DNA from: a virus
IMG/VR virus record: IMGVR_UViG_3300022752_000037
Location: 1 to 64,000 of that record
Length of the DNA: 64,000 nucleotides
Reading direction: 5' to 3' (one strand)
Part shown: in pieces, positions 7,182-14,926 of the stretch
Layout: every line of letters starts with the position of its first letter
Numbering within the stretch: position 1 is the stretch's first letter
Made by a program: the position numbers and the translations under genes
Notes under the pieces: model-generated
What the model saw: only the letters and a program-made list of their open reading frames with translations
Databases searched by the model: none
What the model was told of the DNA's origin: nothing

Positions 7182-7988
7182 TTAACGTCTCAAGTTAATT
7201 TTGTCTATCTTTCCATTAGTCAAAGGCGCCAAGACATATTGAACTCTAGCATAGATTGTACGAGTAGAATAGTAAGGGTTACCATAGTTTTTTGTCAGTG
7301 TAGTTGTAGTATTGGCCACATTAAATGTTTCAGCGGTAGTCCAAACTGTTTCATTATGTATAACTGAATCCTGTGTGAACTGTACAGTAATAGTGCCTTC
7401 AAAGTTATTGAAATAAAAATCCAAAATAACATTAGGATTTGACACAAGGTCATTAAGAGGATTTACCAATGCTGCTTCGCTGTAGTAGCGTTTTACAGCA
7501 GGACTCACGCTGTCATCATAGAGATAGTTAAAGGTATCTATTATTAGTTCTTTTTGAGCTACGGGAACACTATCTTCTATTAGGTCGAGATGTCCTCCCA
7601 ATCCAAATTGTGTATCACCATAAAGTGGGCTACGACTGCTATCATTATTCTGTATATACACACTAAATTTTAAGAATTGTGGTTTCAGTTGTTCAAATGC
7701 GCTGGCAGGAATAGACACTGTAGCTAGACCTGGTGTAGAACTATGAGCAGCAGTGGTCAAATAAACTTCTTGATTATGTTGATCCAGTACACTAAACTTA
7801 ATTGTTTTATCACTGACATTGATTCGTTTTTGTTCGTTATTCTTGATGTCCAGTAAAAGATCGTTACGAAATCCTTTATAGACTTTAAATCTTCGTTGAT
7901 ACACGGTCCTATACTCCGTTGAATGTACAGCCAAATCAGTAGTTAATTCAATTCTGTTTGGATATAAATAATTTGAAATTTTTTGCAT
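7182..7988 (-). CDS. Probable virion structural protein
   Basis: A 268-residue, beta-rich protein. The N-terminal part (TVYQRRFKVYKGFRNDL, then KTIKFSVLDQ) resembles the first domain of baseplate upper/receptor-type phage proteins such as BppU. That is a pattern impression, not an established match. A perfect late box TATAAATA (8007-8014) and an AAGG site precede the ATG, which fits a structural role. The gene stands apart from the main tail clusters, between primase and a divergent small gene. Confidence 0.55.
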   Translation of the reverse strand: MQKISNYLYPNRIELTTDLAVHSTEYRTVYQRRFKVYKGFRNDLLLDIKNNEQKRINVSDKTIKFSVLDQHNQEVYLTTAAHSSTPGLATVSIPASAFEQLKPQFLKFSVYIQNNDSSRSPLYGDTQFGLGGHLDLIEDSVPVAQKELIIDTFNYLYDDSVSPAVKRYYSEAALVNPLNDLVSNPNVILDFYFNNFEGTITVQFTQDSVIHNETVWTTAETFNVANTTTTLTKNYGNPYYSTRTIYARVQYVLAPLTNGKIDKINLRR

Positions 7989-8006
7989 TGGTGATTCGCC
8001 TTAAAG

Positions 8007-8014
8007 TATTTATA
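8007..8014 (-). promoter_or_regulatory. T4-type late promoter
   Basis: A perfect TATAAATA on the minus strand, 18 bases before the ATG at 7988, with AAGG in the leader. In T4 this element is recognised by the gp55 sigma factor with gp33 and the sliding clamp. The box touches the start codon of the divergent gene at 8014. Confidence 0.8.
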
Positions 8015-8391
8015 TGGTTAAATTAAGACAAAACATAACAGACCAGCTACCTTTTATATCAGTTTTAAATTATGGAGATGAAGAATACGTTGGTATAATA
8101 ATTAATCAAGATCAATTTGTCACATGTTTTTTTGATCTTTCTATGCTACGTAGTCCCGAAGAAAAAAGTAATCTATTAGAAATAGGTGAGATATGGTGGT
8201 GGGAAAGTAATCGTCAAATACCTATAAGTATATTTTGTCGTAAAGAAGTGGAACCCTTTAAGTATGCCATTAAAACTTTCAATAGTAAAGATGTACGAGT
8301 TATACTAGGACCCACGGTCAATCTTATGAACATGACTCTCAAACGAGTAAAACGTCGTCAAGTTCAATTAATAAGAGCCATAAAAAAGTAA
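8014..8391 (+). CDS. Unrecognised protein, isolated plus-strand gene
   Basis: Not recognised. The product has 125 residues, mostly beta in the first 85 residues (EEYVGIIINQDQFVTCFFDL, EIWWWESNRQIPIS), with a strongly basic C-terminus (LKRVKRRQVQ and RAIKK) that could bind nucleic acid. No convincing Shine-Dalgarno precedes the ATG, and the start is shared with the late box of the divergent gene. It ends exactly where the opposing gene ends (stop codons abut at 8391/8392). Confidence 0.65.
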   Translation: MVKLRQNITDQLPFISVLNYGDEEYVGIIINQDQFVTCFFDLSMLRSPEEKSNLLEIGEIWWWESNRQIPISIFCRKEVEPFKYAIKTFNSKDVRVILGPTVNLMNMTLKRVKRRQVQLIRAIKK

Positions 8392-8967
8392 TTAGTATTC
8401 ATAGCTAATAGATTCGCAGATAAGATTCATTTGAACCACGATAGCTGTAGCATAAGCAACGGCGTGAGATTTTTTAAAGTAGTATTCATCGTTATCGGGT
8501 TTTATCCATACTTCGTTCATCACCGTGGTCCATTCTTTGCCAATCAGATAGCGTTTCGCGGGGCGTATCAGGGCCAAAACTGCCGCTAGTTGGTCTATCG
8601 TTCTTGGCTTCATTTTTCTTAGGATTGAACCATGTCCGTTGACGTGAAATAGCAAGTTGACGAAATCGTCCTGTTCCAGTAAATCCCATAGTGGTTCAGT
8701 CTCCATAAGTTGAATAAGATGTTGTTCATTCTTAACGCCTTTATAGATGTTAACATTGAGAAAATCAATTTTAAAGTATCCTCTTTTCTCTGCCTGTTTA
8801 TAGTCAATATTAGCCAAATTTGTTATAGGGTTATAGGGAATGTCAGTAAAGTAAACACCTGTATTATGTTTTCGCAACGATTCATTATCATTAATACTTG
8901 CTGTGATATGTTTAAAGTGTGCCAATGCCTTCGATCTGTCAGCAAAATCTATGTCAATATCGGGCAT
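8392..8967 (-). CDS. Miniature DNA polymerase III alpha (DnaE)-like protein
   Basis: A 191-residue protein containing, in order, the hallmark blocks of C-family polymerases. These are PDIDIDF at 2-8 (the DnaE block with two catalytic Asp), HNTGVYF at 34-40, FKIDFL at 65-70 (the third catalytic Asp), MKPRTIDQLAAVLALIRPAK at 119-138, and KKSHAVAYA at 165-173 (the NKSHA block). It lacks the PHP domain, most of the fingers and everything after the palm-like core, so it is about one sixth of bacterial DnaE. Whether it polymerises is unknown. Its ATG overlaps the previous stop (TAATG). It could instead be a decoy or accessory protein. Confidence 0.75.
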   Translation of the reverse strand: MPDIDIDFADRSKALAHFKHITASINDNESLRKHNTGVYFTDIPYNPITNLANIDYKQAEKRGYFKIDFLNVNIYKGVKNEQHLIQLMETEPLWDLLEQDDFVNLLFHVNGHGSILRKMKPRTIDQLAAVLALIRPAKRYLIGKEWTTVMNEVWIKPDNDEYYFKKSHAVAYATAIVVQMNLICESISYEY

Positions 8968-9149
8968 TAGTGTTTTACCTCTGAGTGGAATAACATCAAG
9001 GGCAAATGATCTGTTAAAAATTCTGCATAATCATCAGCATCTTCTACAGTGTTAAAACCAGTTAATTTTACGTATAAAGTTTTGTCTGTCTCTGAAAGTA
9101 TAATTTCCATACTTATATTAGCTTCTACAAGATCTGTTGCAACGTTCAT
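8967..9149 (-). CDS. Small acidic protein, unrecognised
   Basis: Not recognised. The product has 60 residues and is acidic, with a beta-beta-alpha look (EIILSETDKTLYVKLTGF, then DADDYAEFLTDHL). It is translationally chained on both sides: its start overlaps the upstream gene (9146-9149) and its stop overlaps the DnaE-like start. The tight coupling to the DnaE-like gene hints at a shared task. Confidence 0.65.
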   Translation of the reverse strand: MNVATDLVEANISMEIILSETDKTLYVKLTGFNTVEDADDYAEFLTDHLPLMLFHSEVKH

Positions 9150-9838
9150 AGATCTGCCTCCTGGACTATACGTCTCACTAGATCCAAATCAAATGTTTGA
9201 GTTTTAAACTTTTTTACCCAAACTGTAGGATCTATAATATTACTTATAGAAGATAGCTGATCATCTCTTAGACTAGATAATAATTCTTTGCCAGTTGGTG
9301 AATTTAGAATAAGCCAAGGACTAACTTTGCCGTCTTTTATATCGTATGAAGCTCGATTACTGCTCACATATCTAAAGTAATGATTCCATAGACTATTATT
9401 ATCCTTAGCCCAGGATTCCATGTGAGTGATGGATCTTTCCAAAGCGGTTTCTACACTTTCTGTATGTATTAAATTTACCACATACTTTTCATATAATTCC
9501 TCTCTGCACCAGTGATCTAATTTAACTCCACTTTTTACTACATAGTCTATAAATTTATTCGGATACAAGGGATTTACATTAGATACAAAGCTACCAAATT
9601 TTACAAAAGCGTTATAGTATTGACTTCGAGCAAATTCATCAAAGGTCTTATTTTCTTTAGAGTTTTGAGTAAGTTGATAAAATCTATTGTAAGTTTGAAA
9701 CCCTGCCACAGTTGCTCTATCGTTTTTAGCATAGTATCTTCTCTTAGTTTCACACATATGAACAGTAAGAGTTTTTTCTTGTGTAAAACTGCTTTTACAA
9801 TATTGACAGGTATATTTGCTCACACTTAAGTTTAACAT
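9146..9838 (-). CDS. Zinc-finger-bearing protein of unknown role
   Basis: A 230-residue protein. The N-terminus has C-x2-C-x12-H-x-C spacing (YTCQYCKSSF...VHMCE, residues about 10-30), a C2H2/C2HC-like zinc finger likely to bind nucleic acid. The rest is helical with many aromatics and no motif I recognise. It overlaps the next gene by four bases. Its position among replication genes suggests DNA metabolism, but that is inference. Confidence 0.7.
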   Translation of the reverse strand: MLNLSVSKYTCQYCKSSFTQEKTLTVHMCETKRRYYAKNDRATVAGFQTYNRFYQLTQNSKENKTFDEFARSQYYNAFVKFGSFVSNVNPLYPNKFIDYVVKSGVKLDHWCREELYEKYVVNLIHTESVETALERSITHMESWAKDNNSLWNHYFRYVSSNRASYDIKDGKVSPWLILNSPTGKELLSSLRDDQLSSISNIIDPTVWVKKFKTQTFDLDLVRRIVQEADL

Positions 9839-9840
9839 AG

Positions 9841-10317
9841 TTAAAATAGTTTAGCAATATCGCTATCACTATATCCATGTTCTTTAGCCAATGATTGTAG
9901 TTCTTTTTTATTTGATAATTTTGCCATAAGTTCAATTTCATCATCTTTATGGCTTGGATAGATTTGAGATAAAAACTTTACTGCCTTTGAGTTAGAAGAA
10001 TCTTTCTTTTTCATACCGATCCATTCGTGATAGAATATTTGTTTAGATTCGTGCCCACACATGGAAAGTAATAGCCACATGAGTTTAGGATGTTTTTGTA
10101 GATCATTCCAGTACTTATTAAAGAATTCGTTCACTGCCAAGACATAGTGCTCTTTAACATCTCTATTAGAGCTCTTTACATTACTTACATATCGATTCAA
10201 TATAAAGAATTCAGATTTTAGTGCCTTACGTTGTTCATCGTTCATGTCGTCCCAAAGATTTTTAACATTGAGATCCACTGCTGCTAATTTTTCTTTCAAT
10301 TCAATTTTATCATTCAT
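9841..10317 (-). CDS. Possible clamp-loader small subunit (gp62-like)
   Basis: A 158-residue, all-helical protein. The stretch FFILNRYVSNV, a conserved-looking NEFFNKYW, then FYHEWIGMKKK and a C-terminal LMAKLSNKKELQSLAKEHGYS resemble small clamp-loader subunits of marine T4-like phages. These partner the gp44 ATPase to load gp45. No gp44 or gp45 lies in this window, so the call rests on pattern only. It overlaps the following gene by four bases. Confidence 0.5.
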   Translation of the reverse strand: MNDKIELKEKLAAVDLNVKNLWDDMNDEQRKALKSEFFILNRYVSNVKSSNRDVKEHYVLAVNEFFNKYWNDLQKHPKLMWLLLSMCGHESKQIFYHEWIGMKKKDSSNSKAVKFLSQIYPSHKDDEIELMAKLSNKKELQSLAKEHGYSDSDIAKLF

Positions 10318-10583
10318 TTTGGGTCATCTTTAGACAGTCTATAGATAAGTTTAACACGATCAATGGCCTTTTGTAAAGCGGGATTGGTTTTCGCAGCCTG
10401 TCTTATTTCATTCCAAAGAACATGATCTTCAAAATCTCTTATTCCGTCGGATATGTGATAAGAACCTTCACCTTCATAGGTATATCCAATTAATTTTCTT
10501 TCTGAGGAATTAAATTCACGAGCGTAGACTTCACTACCGTTACGCTCGTAGACATAAGTGGCATCAGGTTTAAGTGTTCCCAT
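10314..10583 (-). CDS. Small protein, unrecognised
   Basis: Not recognised. An 89-residue protein, beta-rich at first (YVYERNGSEVYAREF), then helical and basic. It overlaps its downstream neighbour by four bases and abuts the upstream methyltransferase by one base, so it belongs to the same operon. Confidence 0.65.
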   Translation of the reverse strand: MGTLKPDATYVYERNGSEVYAREFNSSERKLIGYTYEGEGSYHISDGIRDFEDHVLWNEIRQAAKTNPALQKAIDRVKLIYRLSKDDPK

Positions 10584-11134
10584 TATTTTTCAATTATTAC
10601 GATATATTTTGTTATTAATAATTCTGGACCTTTTTTAGGTTGAGTAGTATATTCCTTTACTTCGTCACGGACAATTTTAAAATTCAATTCTTTTAATTTT
10701 TTACGCCACCATTCGGGAGATTCTATAATAAGATGAGCATTTCTTCCATCTGATAATCCTTTTTTTGCAGGGTGACATGCTATTAAATGATACATGCATT
10801 TCGTTGTTCTATTATGAAGATCTATTAATGTCTTATCCAACAAATGAGGTTCAATATGTTCTAAAACATCTGATGAATAGATTAAATCCACAGAGTTTGG
10901 TAAGCTATTAAATCCCTCTCTGCCAGGATCATATCCATGGCAATCTATGTCCGGATATTTAGATTTAACTGCCGCCAAAGTTAGACCTTTACCACAACCA
11001 AAATCTAAAAGAGATTTTATATAATATTTTTCTATACAATTTATTACTTCGGCAGGAATTTTAGAACTAATTCCGAAGGATTTTTTTTCATGGAGTGTTC
11101 TGAGTTCTTTAACATATTCTTGAGAAATATTCAT
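10583..11134 (-). CDS. Class I SAM-dependent methyltransferase
   Basis: A 183-residue Rossmann-fold methyltransferase. Motif I is LLDFGCGKGLTL (about 39-50), followed by HGYDPG for the acidic post-motif and DLIYSSDVLEHIEP for motif IV. The form is that of the small-molecule/lipid Methyltransf_11/23 families rather than a DNA methylase, because no DPPY or similar target motif is present. It is followed by an oxygenase, a second methyltransferase-like protein and a cupin, so it may act on a small molecule or glycan. Confidence 0.85.
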   Translation of the reverse strand: MNISQEYVKELRTLHEKKSFGISSKIPAEVINCIEKYYIKSLLDFGCGKGLTLAAVKSKYPDIDCHGYDPGREGFNSLPNSVDLIYSSDVLEHIEPHLLDKTLIDLHNRTTKCMYHLIACHPAKKGLSDGRNAHLIIESPEWWRKKLKELNFKIVRDEVKEYTTQPKKGPELLITKYIVIIEK

Positions 11135-11137
11135 TTT

Positions 11138-11875
11138 TTATACCTTGAACAATTTTTTATCTTGATGTGCATCTATATTAACGTATCTTCTATAAGTAGA
11201 AGCACCAAGTCTTGGTGTAACACCGTGTAGTGTATCTTTAGTGTTTAAAAACAATACCATAGAATTTTCAGCATAGGGGATAGTTTTAGCAACTTCTACT
11301 TGTGATATATTAACTTCTCTTGTGCCTTCATAAAAATCTGGATTTTTCACCGTTGATTTAAATATTTGAAAATCTCCACCTTTAGAATTATCATTGGAAT
11401 ATCGCATATATAATAATCCGGCAAACAATTCTCTGGTATTATCTAAATGTGCTGTTCTAACAGTTTCTGATTGTTGCCCATTTAATACAAATTGTACTTC
11501 CATTTGAATTTTATTTTTTTCTCCGCTGTGTCTTAGTGTGACTTTTGAAGATTTAAATTCGTCAATACTATCTTTATAGTATTTTTCTAATGCAGGTTCA
11601 AATAACGATAGAACTCTATCTTTATAAATTTGACCAGAGTGAAACTCAATAAATTCTTTCCATAAAGGAGTTATAGAACCTTCTATAAATTCATGAGGAC
11701 AATATCTACGAGCTTGAAAAAATATTTTTCCGTCTTCTAATATATATTTTTCTGGATATTCGGAAACAAGCTGATTATAAATTCCAATCGGCAATACATT
11801 CTTAACATGAAAATAAGGACAGGGGTCTAATACTAAATCGTCTACAGTTATTGTTTGGGTTACATCTAAATTCAT
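11138..11875 (-). CDS. 2OG-Fe(II) oxygenase
   Basis: A 245-residue non-heme iron dioxygenase. The double-stranded beta-helix carries the facial triad H143-x-D145 (TAHLDNTRE) and H217 (TLHGVTP), with R229/R230 placed to bind 2-oxoglutarate. GGDFQIF and SMVLFLN are typical strand sequences between them. The substrate is unknown. It overlaps the upstream methyltransferase-like gene by four bases. It is one of four such oxygenases in the window, and they are too divergent to be recent duplicates. Confidence 0.85.
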   Translation of the reverse strand: MNLDVTQTITVDDLVLDPCPYFHVKNVLPIGIYNQLVSEYPEKYILEDGKIFFQARRYCPHEFIEGSITPLWKEFIEFHSGQIYKDRVLSLFEPALEKYYKDSIDEFKSSKVTLRHSGEKNKIQMEVQFVLNGQQSETVRTAHLDNTRELFAGLLYMRYSNDNSKGGDFQIFKSTVKNPDFYEGTREVNISQVEVAKTIPYAENSMVLFLNTKDTLHGVTPRLGASTYRRYVNIDAHQDKKLFKV

Positions 11876-12600
11876 TTATACTTCTCAGAAATATTTTCAT
11901 CAGAAATGTTATCACCACCATACAAAAATTGAATCGGGATTTCAAAATTAAAATTGTTATTCTTTTTCAAAATTGCCGCAATCATCGGATCGCTTTCCCA
12001 AGAATCTAAGTTAAAACTATGTCTATATCCCTTATTCCTTGAAAGATTTTTTGGATCAAGTTTTTCTAAATTAACAGTATCACTAGTACCTATCCACAAT
12101 TCAATAAGATCATAATTATTTTGATTTGCTAAACATGGAAATAGATTTGGATTATAATTAAAAAATCCATGATCAACCCATCTATAGAAAGGTAACACAT
12201 GAATCATGTATCCTCCAACTTTACATAAATTATGTGAATTTTTAAATACCATATATTGGTTAAAAATATGTTCCCCAGTACCATTATTTGTTACAAGATC
12301 ATATTGTTCTTTAAAATTATATTCTTTAACAATGTCTAAGTTTAAATCCATTGCTATAGCATCTCTTTCAGTATTAACATCTATAGCAATATATTTTGAA
12401 AATCCCAAACTCAAATAAAAATCTTTAGTGCTACTTAATTCTTTTGGTTGAGATATACCAAGTTTTGAATATATTTCACTTCTAGATTTTGAATTTTTCA
12501 GTGTTTGATTACCTAGCTCGCAGACTGTAGCATCTTTATTTTTTAAAATGTCATTCGTAACTTCACTAACTGCTTTTGTTATTAAATTACTATACCCCAT
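11872..12600 (-). CDS. SAM-methyltransferase-like protein
   Basis: A 242-residue, probable Rossmann-fold methyltransferase of the small-molecule type. TVCELGNQ (about 35-42) occupies the motif I position but lacks the usual GxGxG. KYIAIDVN follows as the post-I acidic strand, and YDLVTNNGTGEHIF as motif IV. VGGYMIHVLPFY matches the late strands. It could have lost activity or use a variant SAM site. It is part of the methyltransferase/oxygenase/cupin group. Confidence 0.65.
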   Translation of the reverse strand: MGYSNLITKAVSEVTNDILKNKDATVCELGNQTLKNSKSRSEIYSKLGISQPKELSSTKDFYLSLGFSKYIAIDVNTERDAIAMDLNLDIVKEYNFKEQYDLVTNNGTGEHIFNQYMVFKNSHNLCKVGGYMIHVLPFYRWVDHGFFNYNPNLFPCLANQNNYDLIELWIGTSDTVNLEKLDPKNLSRNKGYRHSFNLDSWESDPMIAAILKKNNNFNFEIPIQFLYGGDNISDENISEKYK

Positions 12601-12603
12601 AAA

Positions 12604-12951
12604 CTATCCTTTATTGAATCCAACTGTCTCTCGTTCTATATCATCGTGATCAAACTGAGCCCAGTATAGCTCAAATGCTGTAGTGTCTAATAAAGCCTCG
12701 AACTGATGATATTCACCAGGTGCCACTTTTGTATATTGTCCTTCTCTTACAATGGTCTCGTCAACTAGATCGTAATTATTTTTCCAAACACGTATTAGTA
12801 AACATCCTCGCTCAACAAAAAAACCATTCCATTTGTGTTTGTGTTTGTGTTTACTACAGACACCACCCTTTTTAATTTCGATGCGATGAAATTCTAGTAC
12901 TCCATTAGCTTCTATTAATTCAGTTTTGCCCCATACTTTTCCGGCTATCAT
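12604..12951 (-). CDS. Cupin-domain protein
   Basis: A 115-residue single cupin. Motif 1 is the histidine-rich KHKHKHKWNGFFVERG (about 33-48). Motif 2 is PGEYHQFEAL (about 78-87), with a metal-binding His. The family includes sugar isomerases, epimerases and small dioxygenases. The form resembles mannose-6-phosphate isomerase-type cupins. The start overlaps the upstream gene by four bases. The substrate is unknown, though proximity to methyltransferases suggests sugar or small-molecule modification. Confidence 0.8.
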   Translation of the reverse strand: MIAGKVWGKTELIEANGVLEFHRIEIKKGGVCSKHKHKHKWNGFFVERGCLLIRVWKNNYDLVDETIVREGQYTKVAPGEYHQFEALLDTTAFELYWAQFDHDDIERETVGFNKG

Positions 12952-13454
12952 AATATTTTACTCAGATTAATTAGTTCGTTTTGTCTACTTATCTCTTTTA
13001 CAAAGTAAGAACATAATGGCTGCTCGTTGTTATCTAATGGTACAGCCAATAATTGATTATTTTTCATTTTTGGAAAATACCATTTGACATCATTATAAAA
13101 ATTTACTATTTCTATGCGATAAAATTCAATTTTAAAACTAGTTAAGGGATTAAAGCAAAAAGCTTCAAACCCTCTATCATTGAGACTGGTCAAGGGTAAT
13201 ATTTCTATATCACAGGCACTGGAACTATCTCCTACTGCTATACACCAGTCTATGGGCATCATGACTTCACTATTTCCGATTTTAAGAACCATGGCCGGAC
13301 TATTAAAACTTTCCAGAAAGATCAAGGGCATAAAAAAGAAATCTGGATTAGCTATATCGCTATTATCCAATACAGCGAATCTCATATCATCTTCTATTTC
13401 ATTTGGAAGATCATTAAGATCGAAAGGTGTGTTATTTAAGGTAAGAATCTGCAT
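12948..13454 (-). CDS. Unrecognised protein next to UvsW
   Basis: Not recognised. A 168-residue acidic, beta-rich protein, with PLIFLESFNSPAMVLKIGN and KWYFPKMKNNQLLAVPLD. It sits two bases after the uvsW stop and overlaps the cupin start, so it is co-transcribed with both. No catalytic motif is visible. Confidence 0.65.
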   Translation of the reverse strand: MQILTLNNTPFDLNDLPNEIEDDMRFAVLDNSDIANPDFFFMPLIFLESFNSPAMVLKIGNSEVMMPIDWCIAVGDSSSACDIEILPLTSLNDRGFEAFCFNPLTSFKIEFYRIEIVNFYNDVKWYFPKMKNNQLLAVPLDNNEQPLCSYFVKEISRQNELINLSKIL

Positions 13455-13456
13455 AA

Positions 13457-14926
13457 TTAGTTCCAGTTGTTTTTTTCTTGTGTAAAAGGATATCTTGCTT
13501 CCTTATAGAATTTCTTTCTATGTGTGAGATGTTTTTTAGCAAATTTACAGGTACTGGTAATGTCCCAGATTTGTACGAAGTCTTTGTCTTCAGCTCGTCT
13601 AATGCCTCGCCCAATACTTTGTATAACCCTAACAAAGCTTTTTCCGGGCTCCAAAAGAACCAAATTAAAAATACGAGGGATATTAATACCCACAGCGGCC
13701 ACACCATAAGTCGCCACAATAATCTTGTTATTAGCAATCGCCACTTCATCGTATTCTTCTTTTCTATCCTTAGTTTTTACTTCGCCTGATATAAAAACAC
13801 TATCTTTTACGTTATCGATTAGGAATTTGCCTGTGTCTATTCTATTGACCAATATTAAAGTATTCCCGCTTTGACTAATTATTTCAATTAATTTACCAAT
13901 ATAGGTCATCCTATCTTTATTAGTGACAAGATATTTGAGTTCTTCTGCATAACTTTTAAATTCCGGTAAATCTACTAACTGTATAATATTAACATGACAG
14001 TTACTTAGTACTCCTGTTTCTTGTAATTCATAAGCTGTCACTCTATGAATTACAGGACCTATACTAGCAAAGATAGCTTGATTCTCATAATCTTCTTTAG
14101 GAATAGTTCCTGTGAGTCCCCATCGAATAACTGCATTGCATAAGTTTTGAGTCAGTAAATTTTTTAATACGGCCGCTTTGGCCATATGAACTTCATCTAC
14201 GATAACTGTGATAACACCGTCTAAAAATTCTGCCAATGTTACTATGTCTGCTTCATGTTCTTTGCTTTTTTTATCTAATATATTAAGACTTTGCCAAGTA
14301 CAGATTGTATGTGTTCGACCCAATTCTTTACGGTCCCCATAGTATACACCAACATCTAATCCTACATTTATAAAATCTTCTTCTGTTTGTTCAACCAAGC
14401 TTTTATTAGGAACTATGGTAATAGTTCTTCCGTAGGATTCACAAATTTTACTCAGTGTAGCAGTAGTGATAGTTTTTCCAAATCCTGTGGCAATTTCCTG
14501 TAAACATTGTGGATTTTCTAAAAATTTATTGATAACTTCTACTTGGTCTGTTCTTAATCGAATAGGTTGTCCTTCGAATCGATGTCCTTTAGGCCAAGTT
14601 CTTTCTCCCCAAAAATCTTCTGTAACAGGAGAAAATTTTAAATTTATTGTAGTTCTGTGATCATCAATTTCTTCTACATCTACATTACATTTTTCAAGAA
14701 CTTCTAATATTTTAGGCAGATGATGTAGATATCCATTACCACCTAATCCAAACAAGCTGATGGTTCCATCCCATCGACCTAATTTGTATGCTGGTCGATA
14801 TCGTGCAGTCGGATCTGTATATTTAAATGTATTACTGAGCTTTCGTCTTATTTCAACAGGAAGCCCTTCTAACTTAAGATTTACTTCATCTTTAATGATT
14901 AATTTACATGTCGGCATGTTTTTCAT
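13457..14926 (-). CDS. uvsW: RNA-DNA/branch-migration helicase UvsW
   Basis: A 489-residue superfamily 2 helicase. T4 UvsW unwinds R-loops and branched recombination intermediates and helps the switch from origin- to recombination-dependent replication. The N-terminal double-stranded DNA-recognition-like domain (YKLGRWDGTISLF) is followed by RTDQVEVI (Q-motif-like), Walker A ATGFGKT at 146-152, a DEVH box (VIVDEVHMAK), the WGLTGT motif and QSIGRGIRR (motif VI). An internal ATG at 14917 is an alternative start. It overlaps the upstream gene by 23 bases. Confidence 0.94.
   Translation of the reverse strand: MKNMPTCKLIIKDEVNLKLEGLPVEIRRKLSNTFKYTDPTARYRPAYKLGRWDGTISLFGLGGNGYLHHLPKILEVLEKCNVDVEEIDDHRTTINLKFSPVTEDFWGERTWPKGHRFEGQPIRLRTDQVEVINKFLENPQCLQEIATGFGKTITTATLSKICESYGRTITIVPNKSLVEQTEEDFINVGLDVGVYYGDRKELGRTHTICTWQSLNILDKKSKEHEADIVTLAEFLDGVITVIVDEVHMAKAAVLKNLLTQNLCNAVIRWGLTGTIPKEDYENQAIFASIGPVIHRVTAYELQETGVLSNCHVNIIQLVDLPEFKSYAEELKYLVTNKDRMTYIGKLIEIISQSGNTLILVNRIDTGKFLIDNVKDSVFISGEVKTKDRKEEYDEVAIANNKIIVATYGVAAVGINIPRIFNLVLLEPGKSFVRVIQSIGRGIRRAEDKDFVQIWDITSTCKFAKKHLTHRKKFYKEARYPFTQEKNNWN

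Noticed and set aside
7983-8012. Sigma70-like promoter for the gene at 8014 (TTGCAT and TATTTA)
   Set aside because: Poor match, 18-bp spacing and coincidence with the opposing late box make it unsafe.
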